Shown here piece after piece: positions 11,669-24,260 of a stretch of 64,000 nt of DNA. Both the position numbers and the translations under genes were made by a program. The stretch is from positions 1,116,001-1,180,000 of the forward strand of contig JADNRZ010000005.1 of NCBI GenBank assembly GCA_015501605.1, read 5' to 3'. The stretch comes from Panaeolus papilionaceus (lineage: Eukaryota > Basidiomycota > Agaricomycetes > Agaricales). Under the pieces are notes generated by a model. That model had not been told where the DNA came from. It searched no databases and was given only the letters and a program-made list of their open reading frames with translations. Position 1 is the first letter of the stretch, and each line of letters starts with the position of its first letter.

Positions 11669-11884
11669 TCAATGAGTAGCTGTGAAATCAATGTGAGATG
11701 TTGGTATGTAAGGGTGGACATGAGCTACATACTTACTGCTGTACTTTGGAGGATGGGATGGGGATATTGAATCCGCCCACATAACCTGATTGCATGACGA
11801 GCTTTCGGGAGGTTGTTCTTTATGTTGACGTGAGTTGCTAATTGTTGTGGTGGAAAAGGAATTCGGACCGGTCGGGGTCGTCAA
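11669..11884 (-). CDS. Possible small protein with an in-frame intron
   Basis: From ATG 11884 the frame reads MTTPTGPNSFSTTTISNS and continues to HPPKYSS. A typical 57-base GTAAGT...TTTCACAG intron then begins. Because 57 is a multiple of three and the intron has no stop, spliced and unspliced readings end at the same TGA. Either product would be a Ser/Thr-rich polypeptide of 52-71 residues without recognisable domains. Confidence 0.25.
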   Translation of the reverse strand: MTTPTGPNSFSTTTISNSRQHKEQPPESSSCNQVMWADSISPSHPPKYSSKYVAHVHPYIPTSHIDFTATH

Positions 11885-12943
11885 CCAAACCTCAAGGCCT
11901 CAGGGGCAACGACTAAAAGCACCTCGAGAAAACTACACACTGCTGGGAAGTCGGGAGGGAGAATGACATATGTGTATTTGCTATGGCACGGTTTAGAGTT
12001 GCATGTATTTCGCGGAAGAAGCCTTCGGATATGTTTACACAACGTAACAAAAATAAAAACAAAAACAAAAACTGAGAGCTTCAAGAGCAGTTCAGCGGCC
12101 AGTTCATTTATGTCTGCGTCTTTACTACCATCTGCGAAGATACGAAGCCAAGGTTCGCCACATGATGACCCGTAAAACCAGATGGGGGCCAACATTCGCT
12201 GGTTTAGTATCGAAAATTCGGTGGTTAGGGAGGGACGGCGAGAGACACGTAGTGACATAGTGTTAGATGTTAGTCTTTCCTTGTGATGGGATTCGACTGG
12301 TGGCTGTGAACACGAAAGCCACCGAATCTAAGTGCAATTGGATTTGTGGCGTAGGGCTGAAAGGCGGCGGTCAACGGGACTGCAGACTGTTGATGAATAT
12401 ACAGCGCCGAAAGTACAGATTGCTTATGTACCCGAGCGCGAGAGTGAAAACAGATAAGGGGGGATGATAGAGCCGTTCCTGCAAGTTGGTCAGTCTCAGG
12501 CCGCAGCGCACATCACAAATAATGGAAAATAACGCACCATGGATGCTCAGAAAAGAAGCATCGCACTTGAGAATACAAACGTATAACCGGAAAAAACTCA
12601 CGGATACCGAACTTTGGTATACGTAGCGCATCGTGCTTGTGATACCTGTAAGCCCGTATCAGTCTCAAAACCATTGCGGATCTCAAGCCCCAGAGACATC
12701 TGCAAACAACCTGAGAAAATTAGTATTACCAATGGCTTGGAGATGATATCTGTAGCAAGGTCACTGGAACGGATAAGATTGTTAGTTGTGTTTGCCGTGG
12801 AGCTTTCGCTGCACCCAGCAAGCTATATCGTCTGAGATATCCCGGCATGGTGCGGTTTGTGACAGATCCTGGGAGACATAGCACAAGCAAAAAATATTAG
12901 GGTGTAAGGAGAACGATACGCTATGTATGCTTTACAACTGCCA
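11885..12943. other. Intergenic, nothing identified
   Basis: Includes an A-rich repeat of AAAAC units near 12048-12070. A minus-strand frame (11881-12258) is inflated by the complement of this repeat, which encodes Phe/Val. No supported gene. The 3' end of the Vps3-like gene lies at the right boundary. Confidence 0.4.
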
Positions 12944-15880
12944 TCATCTAAGATCATGAGCGTGTACTTCCTGTGTAGCTTTGACCCCATTTAAATCAGG
13001 TACCATATCTGTTACTGGGGGCGGTTGCTGAACGGCGGCAACCTTCTCAATCAGAACTTGGGCTACAGACTCCTTTTCATCATATGATAAAGGTTCCCCT
13101 CCTGCAGCGTCGTCATCGACGCTTTCGTCCTCCTCTTCCAAAATGGCACCTGCCTCTTGGAGAGGGTACCAGGTACGATCTTTGATCTGCACAGGGAAAT
13201 TTTTAAGAGACATTAATGGACAGAGATCAAAGCAAAACAGGAGATGGAAAAATGCTCCCATGTCAGATCTAAAAGAACATTGGCATACCTCCAGGTTTTG
13301 TCCAGCACTGATGTTCTTGACAATCTGTCCCTCATGTTGTGCATGCAATGTGCGACGAAATGACCGTGATAAGAAGGACGTCATCATATTGACCGGCCAA
13401 TTAGAGGGAACTAGAGAAATAACCTGAGCACGAGATTGACCAACCGAGCACATTGAAGTCAGTTAATCGTTATATAACTAAAGGGTCGAATGTAAACTTA
13501 CATCCAAAACGTCAAGGTTTACGGCTTGGGCGTTTAGAAGCCGAGCGGCACGCTCTGCCTGTCTACAACGCCGAAGGAAAGGTTTTTTTAAGTACAGCGG
13601 AGTGATGGTTACATCAAACGTACTTGTCATCCATATAAACCTCAAGGAGGATTTTCAGCAGATCCTTCTTAAGCTCCTCATTTACGCTCCGTGCACGGTA
13701 CAGTGTGGTTGGAGCAGCCGCCAGCTTCCCATTGGGAGGTTTGGTCGGCAGAGGGAGCCCAAATAGTGCACTTGTCCACTCTTGAAGGCCGTGGTCTTCA
13801 GCTATTGACAATGCCATTTTTGGTGTAACTAGATCTCCTCCTAAGGCGCAGTAAGCTTCTGCAGTTGTTGAATCTCTTATCGTGTGGACCAATGATTGTA
13901 AGGCTAATCTATGTCGGCCAAGCTGTTGAGTTGTTAGACAGTATAGAAACTTTAAAAAAAGTCTAACGGTTACCTTCCCATCGACTATCGCGAGCTCAAG
14001 GGTCAGGATGCTATCCCGTTCCGACAGTTGCTGACGGACTGGTTCAGGCTCATAGCGTGTGGACCCCGCAAGAAACAGTATTGTCTTGAGGCGCAGAAGT
14101 TTGTGGGGAGAATCAGGGGTGGTCGTTGCAAAGTATGAGAGGAAAGACGATTCATTGCGTGTGGAAAAGTAGGAAGAAGCTGTTGCATGGGGTGAGAAAG
14201 GCATACAGCTGAATAAAATCTCCGGCACCTTTCGCTCTCCAGAGCTTGGAAACTGTGTCCTCTTTCAAGTACTCGAACAGCTGGTTAACAAGTGCCGACG
14301 CCAGTCGCATGTGCAGTATTTTAGACTAAACGGCGATTAACAGCCTATAAATAAGCATCGAGTACAGCTGAACTAACCGAAGATTTTCGTTGAAGCACAA
14401 GATACTCCAGGTACTTCTGGCCTGCAGCAGGGTTGACCGTTTCTATCTGTTCCAGCAAGGCAATATCGTCCTCTAGTTTCTCGCGCCTTTTCCCCGTATC
14501 ACGGGACGTTAGGAGCTACATAAAATTTTTATGAGGTCAATTGTTTCGTCTTGGTTCAAAAGATAGAAGAGATTCTCACTTTCAGCGCTTTTTCAGGGTT
14601 CCTACGCGTTAGCCACACGCCCCAACGCTGGGTTAATTGTCGGTCCTTCTTATCAGTGAGCAAGGAGATCATTTGAGATGCTGGATCAATAATATCGTCA
14701 TCCGTCCACGTTCCGTCAATGAGTCTGAAAGAGTACGATTAAATACATGGTTTATGGCAGATGGAACACTTACTTGGAAAAACTCTCCAGCAGCCTTTCG
14801 TCGTCCCCTCTTCGCCGATATAGCATGCACAATGCGTTGTATTGACCCTGATTCTCGAACACTGTTTCCACCTCGGGTAACGAGATATCGTTGGACTCCA
14901 GCAGGAGGGAATACAGGTCCTGCGTATGTTCAAATTCGGCAAACAGCTTGGCCAGTACGGTGTCAATTGCCTTGAAGCAGGTCGTGAGTGCGAGTGAGAG
15001 AATAGGCGGTTGTAAACAAAAGTTCCTACAATGTCAATAGGATCGCCCGAAGTTGCAACTCCTTTCCCTCTTGCAACACTACGCCTGGTTCTTGTCTTCT
15101 TCAAGAACGACAAAAGCATTTCCCGGGCAGCCATGTTCAGAATCTTTCTCAGTTCCGCTGTTGGTGGCGCTTCCATAGTATTAGGTGATAGGTGAGGGGA
15201 GTAGTTTTTGACTAAGTTTGATACAACTGGAATTAGTTCCAACACATGAGGACGTGTGCAGGAAGCAGAAATTAATGCGTCAATGGGGCCCTATTACAGC
15301 CAACAGAAGAAAATATGGACGGCGTGATGAGAAGAAATCGGAAGACAGCATGCAAGGTAATGAAATACGGATAGGAGCCAGGAACCAAAAGAATGTGTTG
15401 TTACTCACTAATATCTTCGACGGAGCCTTCAGTTGGCATATGTTCTGCCACTCCTGAATATACACCCATGGTATCTTCAGGTCCGAATAAAGAACCTCGA
15501 AGGTCGGGGTAATAACTGATTAAAAGTCGGGGGTCGGTGTCCCCATTGAATAAATGCTTTCCGGCCTCCTCGAAGAGCGTTTCCTTGAAACATTGGAAGC
15601 CTATCCGTTGATATACATAACCTAGTTCATCTGCCTATTGAAACTGTTTAACTGTAACACTTATAATGCGCTTGGGTGAAGGCCAAACCTCGTCTTGCTC
15701 AATAGTGATGCTCTCTTCCAGCTTCTTCCGTCTTTGGTCGGCTAATTTGAACGACTCATCTAGCCTATGACCTTCCAGCAAGGACTCAAGCTGGGAAATT
15801 ATAGTTGAAGGTACTAATGACTGAATCGTATCCGTGCCGAGAACAAGGAGGTTGGATCGCGGAAAAGTGGATAATCTCAT
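12944..15880 (-). CDS. Vps3/Vps39/TGFBRAP1-type vacuolar sorting protein, apparently lacking the CNH domain
   Basis: Members of this family are tethering subunits (CORVET Vps3, HOPS Vps39) that bind Rab GTPases on endosomes and vacuoles. Exons joined across many short introns give a helical-repeat protein of roughly 800 residues. It starts near MRLSTFPRSNLLVLG and IQSLVPSTIISQLESLLEGH, continues through ADELGYVYQRIGFQCFKETL and AKLFAEFEHTQDLYSLLLE, and reaches the Vps39 second domain (AERAARLLNAQAVNLD, PSNWPVNMMTSFLSRSFRR, HEGQIVKNISAGQNLE). The stop is TGA 12944-12946. Homologues begin with a CNH propeller of about 300 residues. I do not find one upstream of 15880, where stop codons interrupt every frame. 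The start at 15880 is therefore tentative, and the gene may be truncated. The Gyp8-like Rab GAP gene diverges from it. Confidence 0.8.
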
Positions 15881-16272
15881 TTTCGAAATACAAGTTTTGA
15901 GTGTTTGTTGCAATCCAGCCGAAGAATGAAGCACTAAGAGCCGTGTTAAGTGTCGGATTCAAGAAATGTATCGCCAGGGGATATGGTTGTGCATGGAGGA
16001 ATGGTCAAGGATTGTGGACAGCTGAATCCTCATTTAGACACGCTGTTGTCCATCAACACTGTTGCCAAATATTGTCTACCCCCATCACGTCCCTGACAAT
16101 AATTAAACTTGCGTGTAATCGCATTCAGCTTTGATCTTGCTACACAATCACTTCGATTTTCGAAACGATGTTATTAGATTAGAGAGTAATATAACCCAAC
16201 CCAACAGAAAAATCCAACAGAAACTCATGATATGTACTTGCCAATATGAAAGGCACACATCATTTGCGAACT
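15881..16272. other. Gap where the CNH domain of the Vps3-like gene would be expected
   Basis: The minus strand here has stop codons in all frames and I see no propeller-like coding sequence. A short minus-strand frame runs to 15934 in phase with the Vps3-like gene (LHSSAGLQQTLKTCISKM), so the true start may lie a little upstream of 15880. Confidence 0.4.
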
Positions 16273-16506
16273 TTATGTAGGAGTTATCAACACTGTTTTC
16301 CATTCTGCCACAAGAACATTCGTTTCCTCGACTTTATCCCTCAATATGTTGTTTAAAATGTCTGCAGTTAAACCCATGGGCCATTGCATAATACAAATCC
16401 ATCTAGATACTTGTATGAAGCTCGTCGTCGGAAAGAGACTCAGATCGAGTTTGACATGAAATACGTTTCCAGAATAATTAATTTGGCGACATTGGATAGG
16501 CAACAT
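16273..16506 (-). CDS. Exon-like fragment of an agaricomycete-type hypothetical protein
   Basis: A 77-residue frame that reads FHVKLDLSLFPTTSF, VSRWICIMQWPMGLTADIL and NVLVAEWKTVLITPT before the stop at 16273. The style resembles the C-terminal part of large uncharacterised families common in mushroom genomes. It is probably a last exon or a gene remnant, because I cannot find convincing upstream exons. Function unknown. Confidence 0.3.
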   Translation of the reverse strand: MLPIQCRQINYSGNVFHVKLDLSLFPTTSFIQVSRWICIMQWPMGLTADILNNILRDKVEETNVLVAEWKTVLITPT

Positions 16507-17760
16507 GATCTGTTATTTTCGACAACTCAACAAGTCGATTGAATGCGGAGCAATCTATATGTGTAGAGATAATTAACTCTGTCCTTCTCATAGGGTCGGA
16601 TCATCATCGAGCGAAAGAGTGTCATATTTTCGACGCTCATAATCGATATGAATCAATGAATTTATGTTATGATGGCATATGTATTTAAGCATACGCATGC
16701 GAGAACCAGTCTCCGGGAGTTAGTATCTACATGGAGTGTTGTACATTCTAAGTATTTGGTTGCAGGTCGGTGGAAATCTAGTTTGAGATTACAAGGTCTA
16801 AGGGTTACTGGTCCAGCAGTGGTTGACTGGGGAAACGCGGACATTAATGAGGCTTTTAATTTGAGGGCATAGAAACAAAAAAACAAAAGGACATACAATA
16901 CAGATACAATCGGCCATCATGGTATTCAGAGCTAGCTCTTGAGCTTCATGATGTTCTGACATGAATTGTGTTTTCCACTAGGGATGCGTGCGACGCCTCC
17001 GTCGAGCCATTCTTTGACTCGAGGGGGATGCCGGCTTTAGCTTTATGACCTTGATGCGCGTCCACGCTCGAGACGGAAAAAACGAAGTCCAGCTCTTTTT
17101 CCCCTGTGGTAGGACCTGATTTAAATGGCCAGTTGGCGATTCTAAATTAGCCTGGCTTGCGGAAGCCGCCAAAAGTGATCCTGAAAGATATAGGAGGAAG
17201 CATAGTTTTAGGTGCATCTGAAAGAGGAAGAAACGGCATTAGAAATCGGAGAAAGCTACAGGCGCGCTGTCGATCGACGAGGTAAAGGTGCTTACTTTGA
17301 AGGACTATTGCGGGGGCAAGAGAGGGAAAGAAATGTATAGAATGTGGGTCTTTTTGAAGTAAATTTTGGACACGAGGTAGTCGTGCGTGTTTCGAGCACG
17401 CCCATTGCCCAGACAGCGTACTCACATCGTGTGGACAACGCCGCATAATGTCAGAAATGAAAGACACCCTCAATTTTTTGACCTCTTATTTTTTCCCCGA
17501 TCAGAAAATATCACAGCTAAATTCCACGGAAAATGACAAAAAACAATGTCATATGTGTCGTCAATGGGAAATATTTCCGACGAAAAACATACAAAAAACA
17601 TATCGGATATTGGTGTGAGATTGGGGACACATATCCTGCCAAGCCGAAGAAGTGGTGGGTGTAGAGGGCAGCCTATTGCCAATTAAGTACAAATAAAGGA
17701 CATGACCACGGGATCACAGGCTCATTGGCATATCCAAATCCCAATGCACTGTAAGCCGGT
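16507..17760. other. Unresolved intergenic region upstream of the Rab GAP gene
   Basis: Minus-strand frames between 16978 and 17473 include a start MRRCPHD followed by a GTGAGT donor, and exon-like pieces such as PKTMLPPISFRITFGGF. A small spliced minus-strand gene is possible but not resolved. The rest is AT-rich, and the right part should contain the promoter of the gene at 17761. Confidence 0.3.
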
Positions 17761-19855
17761 ATGGCTACTGGCGAAACCAGCGTCCATATGAGCGACAAGA
17801 CAAAGGACAAGAAAGAGAGACTGGATTGGGATGCCCTGCGTCAACAAAGTCTGAGGCCAGGTGGATTTGGCGATGACAGAGTAAACATCTGGTATGAACT
17901 GGTTATGGCCAGAATGCGACCTGCTTATTGATAATGTGAGCTTTTCAGGCCCAGACTTCTTCATGTACCAAGGGACCACATTGCACCGAAAGAGGATGCA
18001 ACGAAGGAGGATTCAACTGAACCCCAGCCAGAACAATCGCATCAGGATGAGCGCCAAATTAGTCTAGACACAGACCGTAGTTTCGTGCTGTACCCAGTGG
18101 GTGGGCATGTCTCATCATGTGTATCAAATCAACGGAATTGACTATGCAATTTAATTTACAGACTCTAGTTATGATAGAGAGACGCTTCAGGCTGCTCTGC
18201 ATAAGCTTTTGGTTCAGCTATTCCGTCAACGGCCAAAGCTAAGCTACTTTCAGGTAGGTATTTCGCCGCCGTGCGCGAATTGCGACTTACGCGGATACAG
18301 GGGTACCATGATATCGTAACCGTCATTTTTTTAACATTACCACCTGAGTTGCATGTTGCATGTGTGGAGAAACTGAGCTTGCATCGTCTTCGGGACTCGA
18401 TGGGCGCAGGATTGGAGCCCGTGCTTGGACTATTAAGGTAACCACATTTGGTTGTATGCCAGAATGTCATTATTAACCAGCAATTCATCTCAGAGTCACC
18501 AAAAATATACTGCGGCTTGCTGACCCAGAATACTCAGCACTCCTTGAGGAGTTCGTGATATTTCATTTCCGTTCATGTCCACGATACCCTAATACCGCTT
18601 TCATTGATTTCTAGGAATGCACAATTGCCATTTTACGCGTTATCCAACTTGCTTACTCTATTCTCCCATGACATGCCGACCTTATCTTTAATTCAACATG
18701 TTTTTGATTATCTGCTATGTCGACCTCCAATCGCAGTCGTGTACTTGGCCACAGCGGTAGGTTGCTCGTATTGAAGTCATTACAGCTGTTAGTACTGATG
18801 TTGTCCCTATTCAGTTCATACTTGTGCGCAAACAGGAGGCATTACGACTAGCGGAGGAAGATGAAGAAGGGATGATACATTCACTTCTAAGCAGCCTACC
18901 AAACCTACAAGACGATCCTTCACACACTGGCCAGGAATCGTGCATGTCAGCATCACCCAATGTCCACCCGACAGAAGAGGAAGTTTCCTTATTGAAGGAA
19001 GAGCCTGTTGAGGACGATAAGTCCCTCCTATCCGCTTTGGCTCTGGACACCAGCCCGGCAGCTGTCGAAAATTCGCTGCTGACACATACTTCGGGTGACG
19101 ATTCTAAAGCAACCGGTGATGATGTCTCACGACAGACCTCGACCTCGGTGAAACTTGAGGAAAGTCCTCCCCATTCCCGTATTGACGAAAGTGAGAAAAT
19201 AGGCGAGGAAGATGTAATCCATCAACCGTCATTAGCGAAGACGCCACCTGATGACGTGCCGGCTGTGCTAAAGGAGGAACAGCACGAAGAGGAATCGGGT
19301 CGGGACCACAGCTCAAAACACAAGCCCGCACATTTGTTCCTCACGGATTTGCTCAAGCGTGCCGATGAATTGTATCAGTCATTTCCTCCAGGTCACCCTT
19401 CAGTGTCTCTATCCTCCATAATGGGCCCCCAAAGCGTGGTTTTCACCTGGTCCGAACGTTCGTCTTCTTTACCCTCCGACAACACGGCCGAGGCCATGGT
19501 TTTGCGTCCCGAGCTCGTCGTATACCCATATGTCCCAGAACCCGATCCCGACCGAGAGATCTCCAAGGAAGCAACTGAAAAGGGCAAAGAGGATCGCAAG
19601 CGGAGAAACAAGCTGAAGAAGTCTCCGTTTGGGCAGATGGAACGGAAGACGATGCTGGCTGGTACGGTCCTCGTTCTAGGTGTGGCCATGGCGGTCTATG
19701 GGATTAAAGCGCGGAATGCAACTGGTCACCCCCTGTTTGTAGAGGGCCATAACCATCCTACCACCAAGGATGTGAAGCGCCTGAGCGGATGGATTGGTGG
19801 AGCGCTGATAGGGGTAAGCAGTAAGCTCCTTGGGACTGTAACATCGGAGAGTTGA
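17761..19855 (+). CDS. GYP8: TBC-domain Rab GTPase-activating protein, Gyp8/TBC1D20 type
   Basis: Stimulates GTP hydrolysis on Rab1/Ypt1-like GTPases at the ER-Golgi. The start MATGETSVHMSDKTK is followed by a first join that yields RVNIWPRLLHV. The TBC catalytic signatures are intact: the arginine-finger motif ISLDTDRSF (IxxDxxR) and the glutamine-finger segment LSYFQGYHDIVTV. TBC helices continue through RDSMGAGLEPVLGLL, EENAQLPFYALSNLL and HVFDYLLCRPP. The last exon (from about 18815) encodes a long acidic, Ser-rich linker. It then carries a basic stretch and a hydrophobic anchor (MLAGTVLVLGVAMAVYGI), followed by a second weakly hydrophobic segment, consistent with the tail anchoring of TBC1D20. 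The stop is TGA 19853-19855. Exons are separated by introns near 17908, 18102, 18254, 18437, 18552 and 18757. Confidence 0.88.
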
Positions 19856-21031
19856 CCCCAAAAATATGGATCGCACTTGCTTCGCCGGGTTCCTTTTGGT
19901 TCCATCTCCCGTCTGTCACATGTATCAAAGTGCTACATATATTATGCAACGTCATTTGTATGCAAAATATTCCGGGCGTGTGCGGTTTCGACTCTTATGA
20001 GCACTTGGCAGCCAACAATCATCGAATGTCTGGGAATCCAGGCGATTGACCCTGTTATCTCCTAATTCTGCAAGGCACAACTGCATTCAAGTCTATGCCC
20101 AAGCTTAAAATTGAAGTTTTGAGCTGACTGACTCGCACGTCTGCGACGTTTACAAGCGGCATATACCGTCATCGTCTTTTCACTGTCCGAGTCACAAAGC
20201 TGCAAGGGTGTACTTACTTTAAGGAGTTCGAAACTCGGTCTTTCGTTGTCAAGAAATATACGGAACTAAAATGCGGACAAGTGGACATAAGCAGATGGCA
20301 ATGCTAAATAACATTGAATGCACCGATAAATCTCGGGTGTTGACCGTTGTCGCCTCACTGGAGAGACCCTTACGCCACATCGAATATCTCATCTCATGCA
20401 CATCCGCGTCAGAGTTGCATGGCTTCTGGCCTTAAGGGGCCAGCTCTGCCAGATCGCCATAGCCGAAGAGCGATCCTCGAGCAATGCATCCCTCGCGACG
20501 GTGTGTCAATAACTTAGTTTCCACGTGGCTCTCGCGTGAAATAGACTGTCTACTAGGGTTAAACATCCATTGTCTCTCCTCGAACCATAGCCATAGAGAC
20601 AACTACTGGGGTAGACTCAAGTTACGGCGACCATTGCCCAAAAGTGACCATGTCCTTTTTTGGGTTCCAAATGACAGGTGGCCGTCAGTGGGTGACTGAA
20701 GCTCCGTGCTATTCAAGTGTCATTACATACCCTGAAGATGTAGGTAAGCAATCAATGCAGCAATAATTAGATTTCGGGCCCTGCGATGTTCAGAACCTTG
20801 TGCGTTTGCAGAGTCATTTTGGAGCGATGGAATAGAATTTCTGACAGACACAATCATCGTGATGTACCTTACATACTGATCTCGGATGGGAACCTATTGA
20901 GCTTCCCTGCCTCTTTATATTGTCAACCTTCCCGTCTAAAATTTGATGAAGAATTGACTAGCAGAAACAATTGAATGCCATGCGACAGAGACAGGGTTAA
21001 CCTCCCCGCCCACTATTGATTTCGTCGGCCC
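19856..21031. other. Intergenic, nothing identified
   Basis: No frame on either strand looks coding. The interval contains the 3' regions of the convergent Rab GAP and phosphatase genes. Confidence 0.45.
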
Positions 21032-22550
21032 TTAGCTTGGAACAGTGTCAAGAATTCCTTCGACGGTCTTGCTACCATTCACGATGCTCTCGACGATTGG
21101 CAATGCTTGGGAAAAGTCCGAGAAGAGGGCGTGTTTAATACCTTCGCGCCGACAATAAGCAGCGAGGTCATTCTCTCCGTCCGCCTTCGTCTTGACAAAA
21201 AGTAAATCGGCGTGCTTTGCAGCGGAAATATCTGTTGGCAAGCAATCGTGTCAATATCTTCCGACATAACGTTGTCCGAGATGACGAAAGAAGCTTCGAC
21301 ATCCCCTGAGTGGCACAGCCCAAGTCGAATGAACCGAAGAACGTCATGACACACCTGAAACACCATCACCAAAGAAAAATAGAGTTGGTGGGTGTGGGAG
21401 CTTGCCGTAGGGCAGAATAGACTGCGATTTGTCATGACCAAATCCACTGAAGGCCAACAGGGGAAGATCATAGTCAGCTTGAGCCCGTTAGGAATGTAAA
21501 AGGGATGTTGCGCCGCTCAGAACGTAGCCTGAGGCACACGCCACACTTTGACATCGACCGAGCAATGAATAGAATGGTCGTTCGGGTAAAATACCCTGGC
21601 AGGGCCAGCAAGCCACGTTCTACGGAACACTGCACTCCATCTCACCTTGAAGGGTGTCTAAATTGAATTTCCCATTTGCCCCCGCGTTGGACAACAACAT
21701 CGTTTGCGATGATGTCAATCTCGTTTGCGGCTTCACTACCCAGAAGATTCGAAAGCACGGCACGGATCAGTGGCGCCATCCCACTTCATAGCATGAGGGT
21801 GAGACATGGAATAGGAGTGCAATCAAAAGAGGAGTTACAATGTCCAAGACATCAGGGGTTCATTGCGCTATATGTGAGGGATCACATCGTACCTAGAAAC
21901 TATGATGACGGGGATATCCTTGCTTCTGCACCAGGTGTAAAATTCTTTGAATCCCGGGTCAAGTTGAATGTCTGCATGCAAAGTACCAAAAGGGAATCGA
22001 GTTTTGTTGAGTGTTCGTCGGTCCCCGACAACCTGATTCGGGAGCCGGGAATAGGAGTCAAAACGACGCACTGTCTACAAGAAGTTTTTTGCATTGCTCG
22101 AAAGTATGACCGTTCTCGACAATGCTACGAAGCATCTTGCGGAATCCATCTCTGAAGTCATGACTTAACAAGTATCCTGAGCGCCTATTTCACATGCGCG
22201 CATTACCTGAATGTATCCTGTCCGGTAAGAATATCTAAATTGCCTTGTCGCCGTTGGGCCTTACCAAAGCCAATAGTGTCTGTTAAAACTACAAATTTGT
22301 TTTAATTACGATTTTATTGGGAGTTGAAACACCCCTCAGCACCACAACAAAATACCTACAGTCATTAGAGTCGAAAGTCGTGATTGTGCCATCCCTGGGT
22401 TCCAAAGGGAGGGCATTGACTCGTTAGCATCTGTTGTGGTGGAACGTCTTAAGCTAGCTCGACGAACCAATCTGATAATACGACGAATTTGGCGTCCTTA
22501 TAGATTGGTGGGTATGGGAGGGTGCTCAAGGGGGCGATTCCTTCGGTCAT
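21032..22550 (-). CDS. HAD-superfamily phosphatase (yeast YNL010W/PYP1-like)
   Basis: Predicted cytosolic phosphatase of small sugar or polyol phosphates. Exon 1 (22468-22550) starts MTEGIAPLSTLPYPPIYK and ends inside a Trp codon. Joining at 22394 gives the catalytic motif VLSDWDGTITTFDSND, where both Asp residues of DxD are present. The next join uses the TTTGTAG acceptor to give FLTDTIGFGKAQRRQGN. Later segments are DPGFKEFYTWCRSKDIPV, SGMAPLIRAVLSNLLG, NDVVVQRGGKWEIQF and a C-terminal part with SAAKHADLLFVK. The stop is TAA 21032-21034. The family match is by motif pattern and the substrate is unknown. It lies upstream-to-downstream on the same strand as MIOX, about 400 bases from it. Confidence 0.85.
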
Positions 22551-22952
22551 GATGGTCAAGGACAAGCGATAGAGACCACTAAAAAGATAAAATGTCTGTA
22601 ATCTTATCGATCAGTGACTGATGAAAATCGCGTGGCTTTGCAGAATGATGACAACTATCGCCGATGACGCCGATCACTCGTTAAGAAAATTAGGATGGAG
22701 ATTCGGAGAAACGTGCAAAAAGTTTGCAAATGCTCGAAGTCGAATGATATTGTGATGGATACAAATCGTATAATGCAACAACATTAGGGTATGTAAGTAA
22801 TGTATATGTCCGTAAAAGTCTATGTGGACGGTCTAGAGGTAAATGGGTGTTGAAAACAGATGAGACTAGTCGTAATAAGTGCACAAATTATAATGCTGCA
22901 GCGAAAACATCTATGGAACAGGTGAAGAAGAAAGAAAAAAACAGAGGCATGA
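22551..22952. other. Short intergenic space, phosphatase promoter
   Basis: About 400 bases between the MIOX stop and the phosphatase start. AT-rich, with no coding frame. It must contain the MIOX terminator and the phosphatase promoter. Confidence 0.5.
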
Positions 22953-24260
22953 TTACCAGTCTAGAACTGGAGGGAAGAATTTTGCGATTAGTTTTTGGTA
23001 GTAGGGCCGGAGTTCTTCCACGTCGACGGGCTTATCGCTTTTGCTGTAGAGGTCGTATGGGTTGAAAGCCTTGACGGCCGCGAGGATGCGTGCATCCTTT
23101 TCGTTTGTTAAGTGGGAATAGGCACCTTCTCTGTGCCAAGGGTAGAAGCTATGATACCTGATCATGGCTAGAGCTTCGGCGGGAAGGGAACTTTGATCCT
23201 TAAAGACGTGATACAAATACTGGAGGTATTACCAACTGTCAGGCTTGGGAAAGTATAAAATAAAGTTGACGTTGCGTACCTCGTCATGACCCCAGGAGAG
23301 CATAACATTATCGAGGCCACAATGCGGCTTATAGATGCCATATTCGGTCGAGAAGACCTGATCATAGGAATCGGGGTTATTCTTGAAAGTCTCAGGGTAA
23401 ATGATCTTATCGGAGAATTTGCAGCCAACGACTAGGGACTAGATTAGACTCGAAGCAGGGAAGGGAAGTTAGAGGAAGGAGTTTACCGAAAGTATCCTGA
23501 AAATGTTGATTTAGCCTAATGAGCTCTGCAGATGAAGAAACTTGGTACTCACGCCGACTACATCCCATTGGCCTTCTGATCCAAAAAGAAGTAATAATTT
23601 TCCGAGATCGTGGACAAGTCCCGTTACCTGTCCAAAGTCAGTTTCAAGTAGTATCTCCTTGAACCAAAAGAGACTTTACCTGCATCCACTCGGGTTTTCC
23701 ATCTCGTCGAATGGCTTCTGCTGTCTGCAAAAGATGGTCGATTTGTGACATGCTGGTCTGTAGAATGTAATTGACGTCATCAGTCTCCCTTGCGTATGTC
23801 GGGCAGCGTAGGGAACTCACGTCTGGATCGCTTTCGTCAATTAGCGTGTTCAAAAGCTCAATCGCCTCCCAAACACCCATTCGCCCACGTCGGCGACTCT
23901 TGAAGTCTACGCGAGCCTTGATGTTGAACGCGACAGTCTGCTTTTCTGCAATGAAATCAGCATATAGGACAACGACGAGCTTGAAGACCTGTAGCTACGA
24001 ACCATGTTGTTCCTTGTAGAAAGCCTTCACTCGATCACAAGCTGCTTCGTAGTCGCGGAATTGTGATTTATCTTTATCTTGGTCGAACTCCGACTCCGAG
24101 TCCCAAAGTGTCCCTTTGATAACATTGACTATCGGAACGTGAGCTCGTCTCAAAACTTTGACCATATCGTAGGGATCGACTACATACCCTCGTCGATAGC
24201 ATCTGAAGTGATATCAAGGTCCTGGCCGTTGCGCGTTTGGTGGGTAGCGAGACCGGGCAT
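22953..24260 (-). CDS. MIOX: Myo-inositol oxygenase
   Basis: Di-iron oxygenase that converts myo-inositol to D-glucuronate in the cytosol. The start at 24260 reads [16 protein letters not shown]. Several exons then join through [77 protein letters not shown] and SWGHDEYLYHVF to the final exon with [15 protein letters not shown], and end VLDW at 22953. The metal-binding His/Asp set known from mouse MIOX is visible: the His of [10 protein letters not shown] of VHDLGK, His of SWGHDEY, His of RYHSF and Asp of NPYDLY. It is on the same strand as the phosphatase and the aldo-keto reductase. Confidence 0.94.

Noticed and set aside
11881..12258. 125-residue minus-strand frame with a Phe/Val-rich hydrophobic stretch
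   Set aside because: The hydrophobic stretch is only the complement of an AAAAC repeat. No other coding signal.
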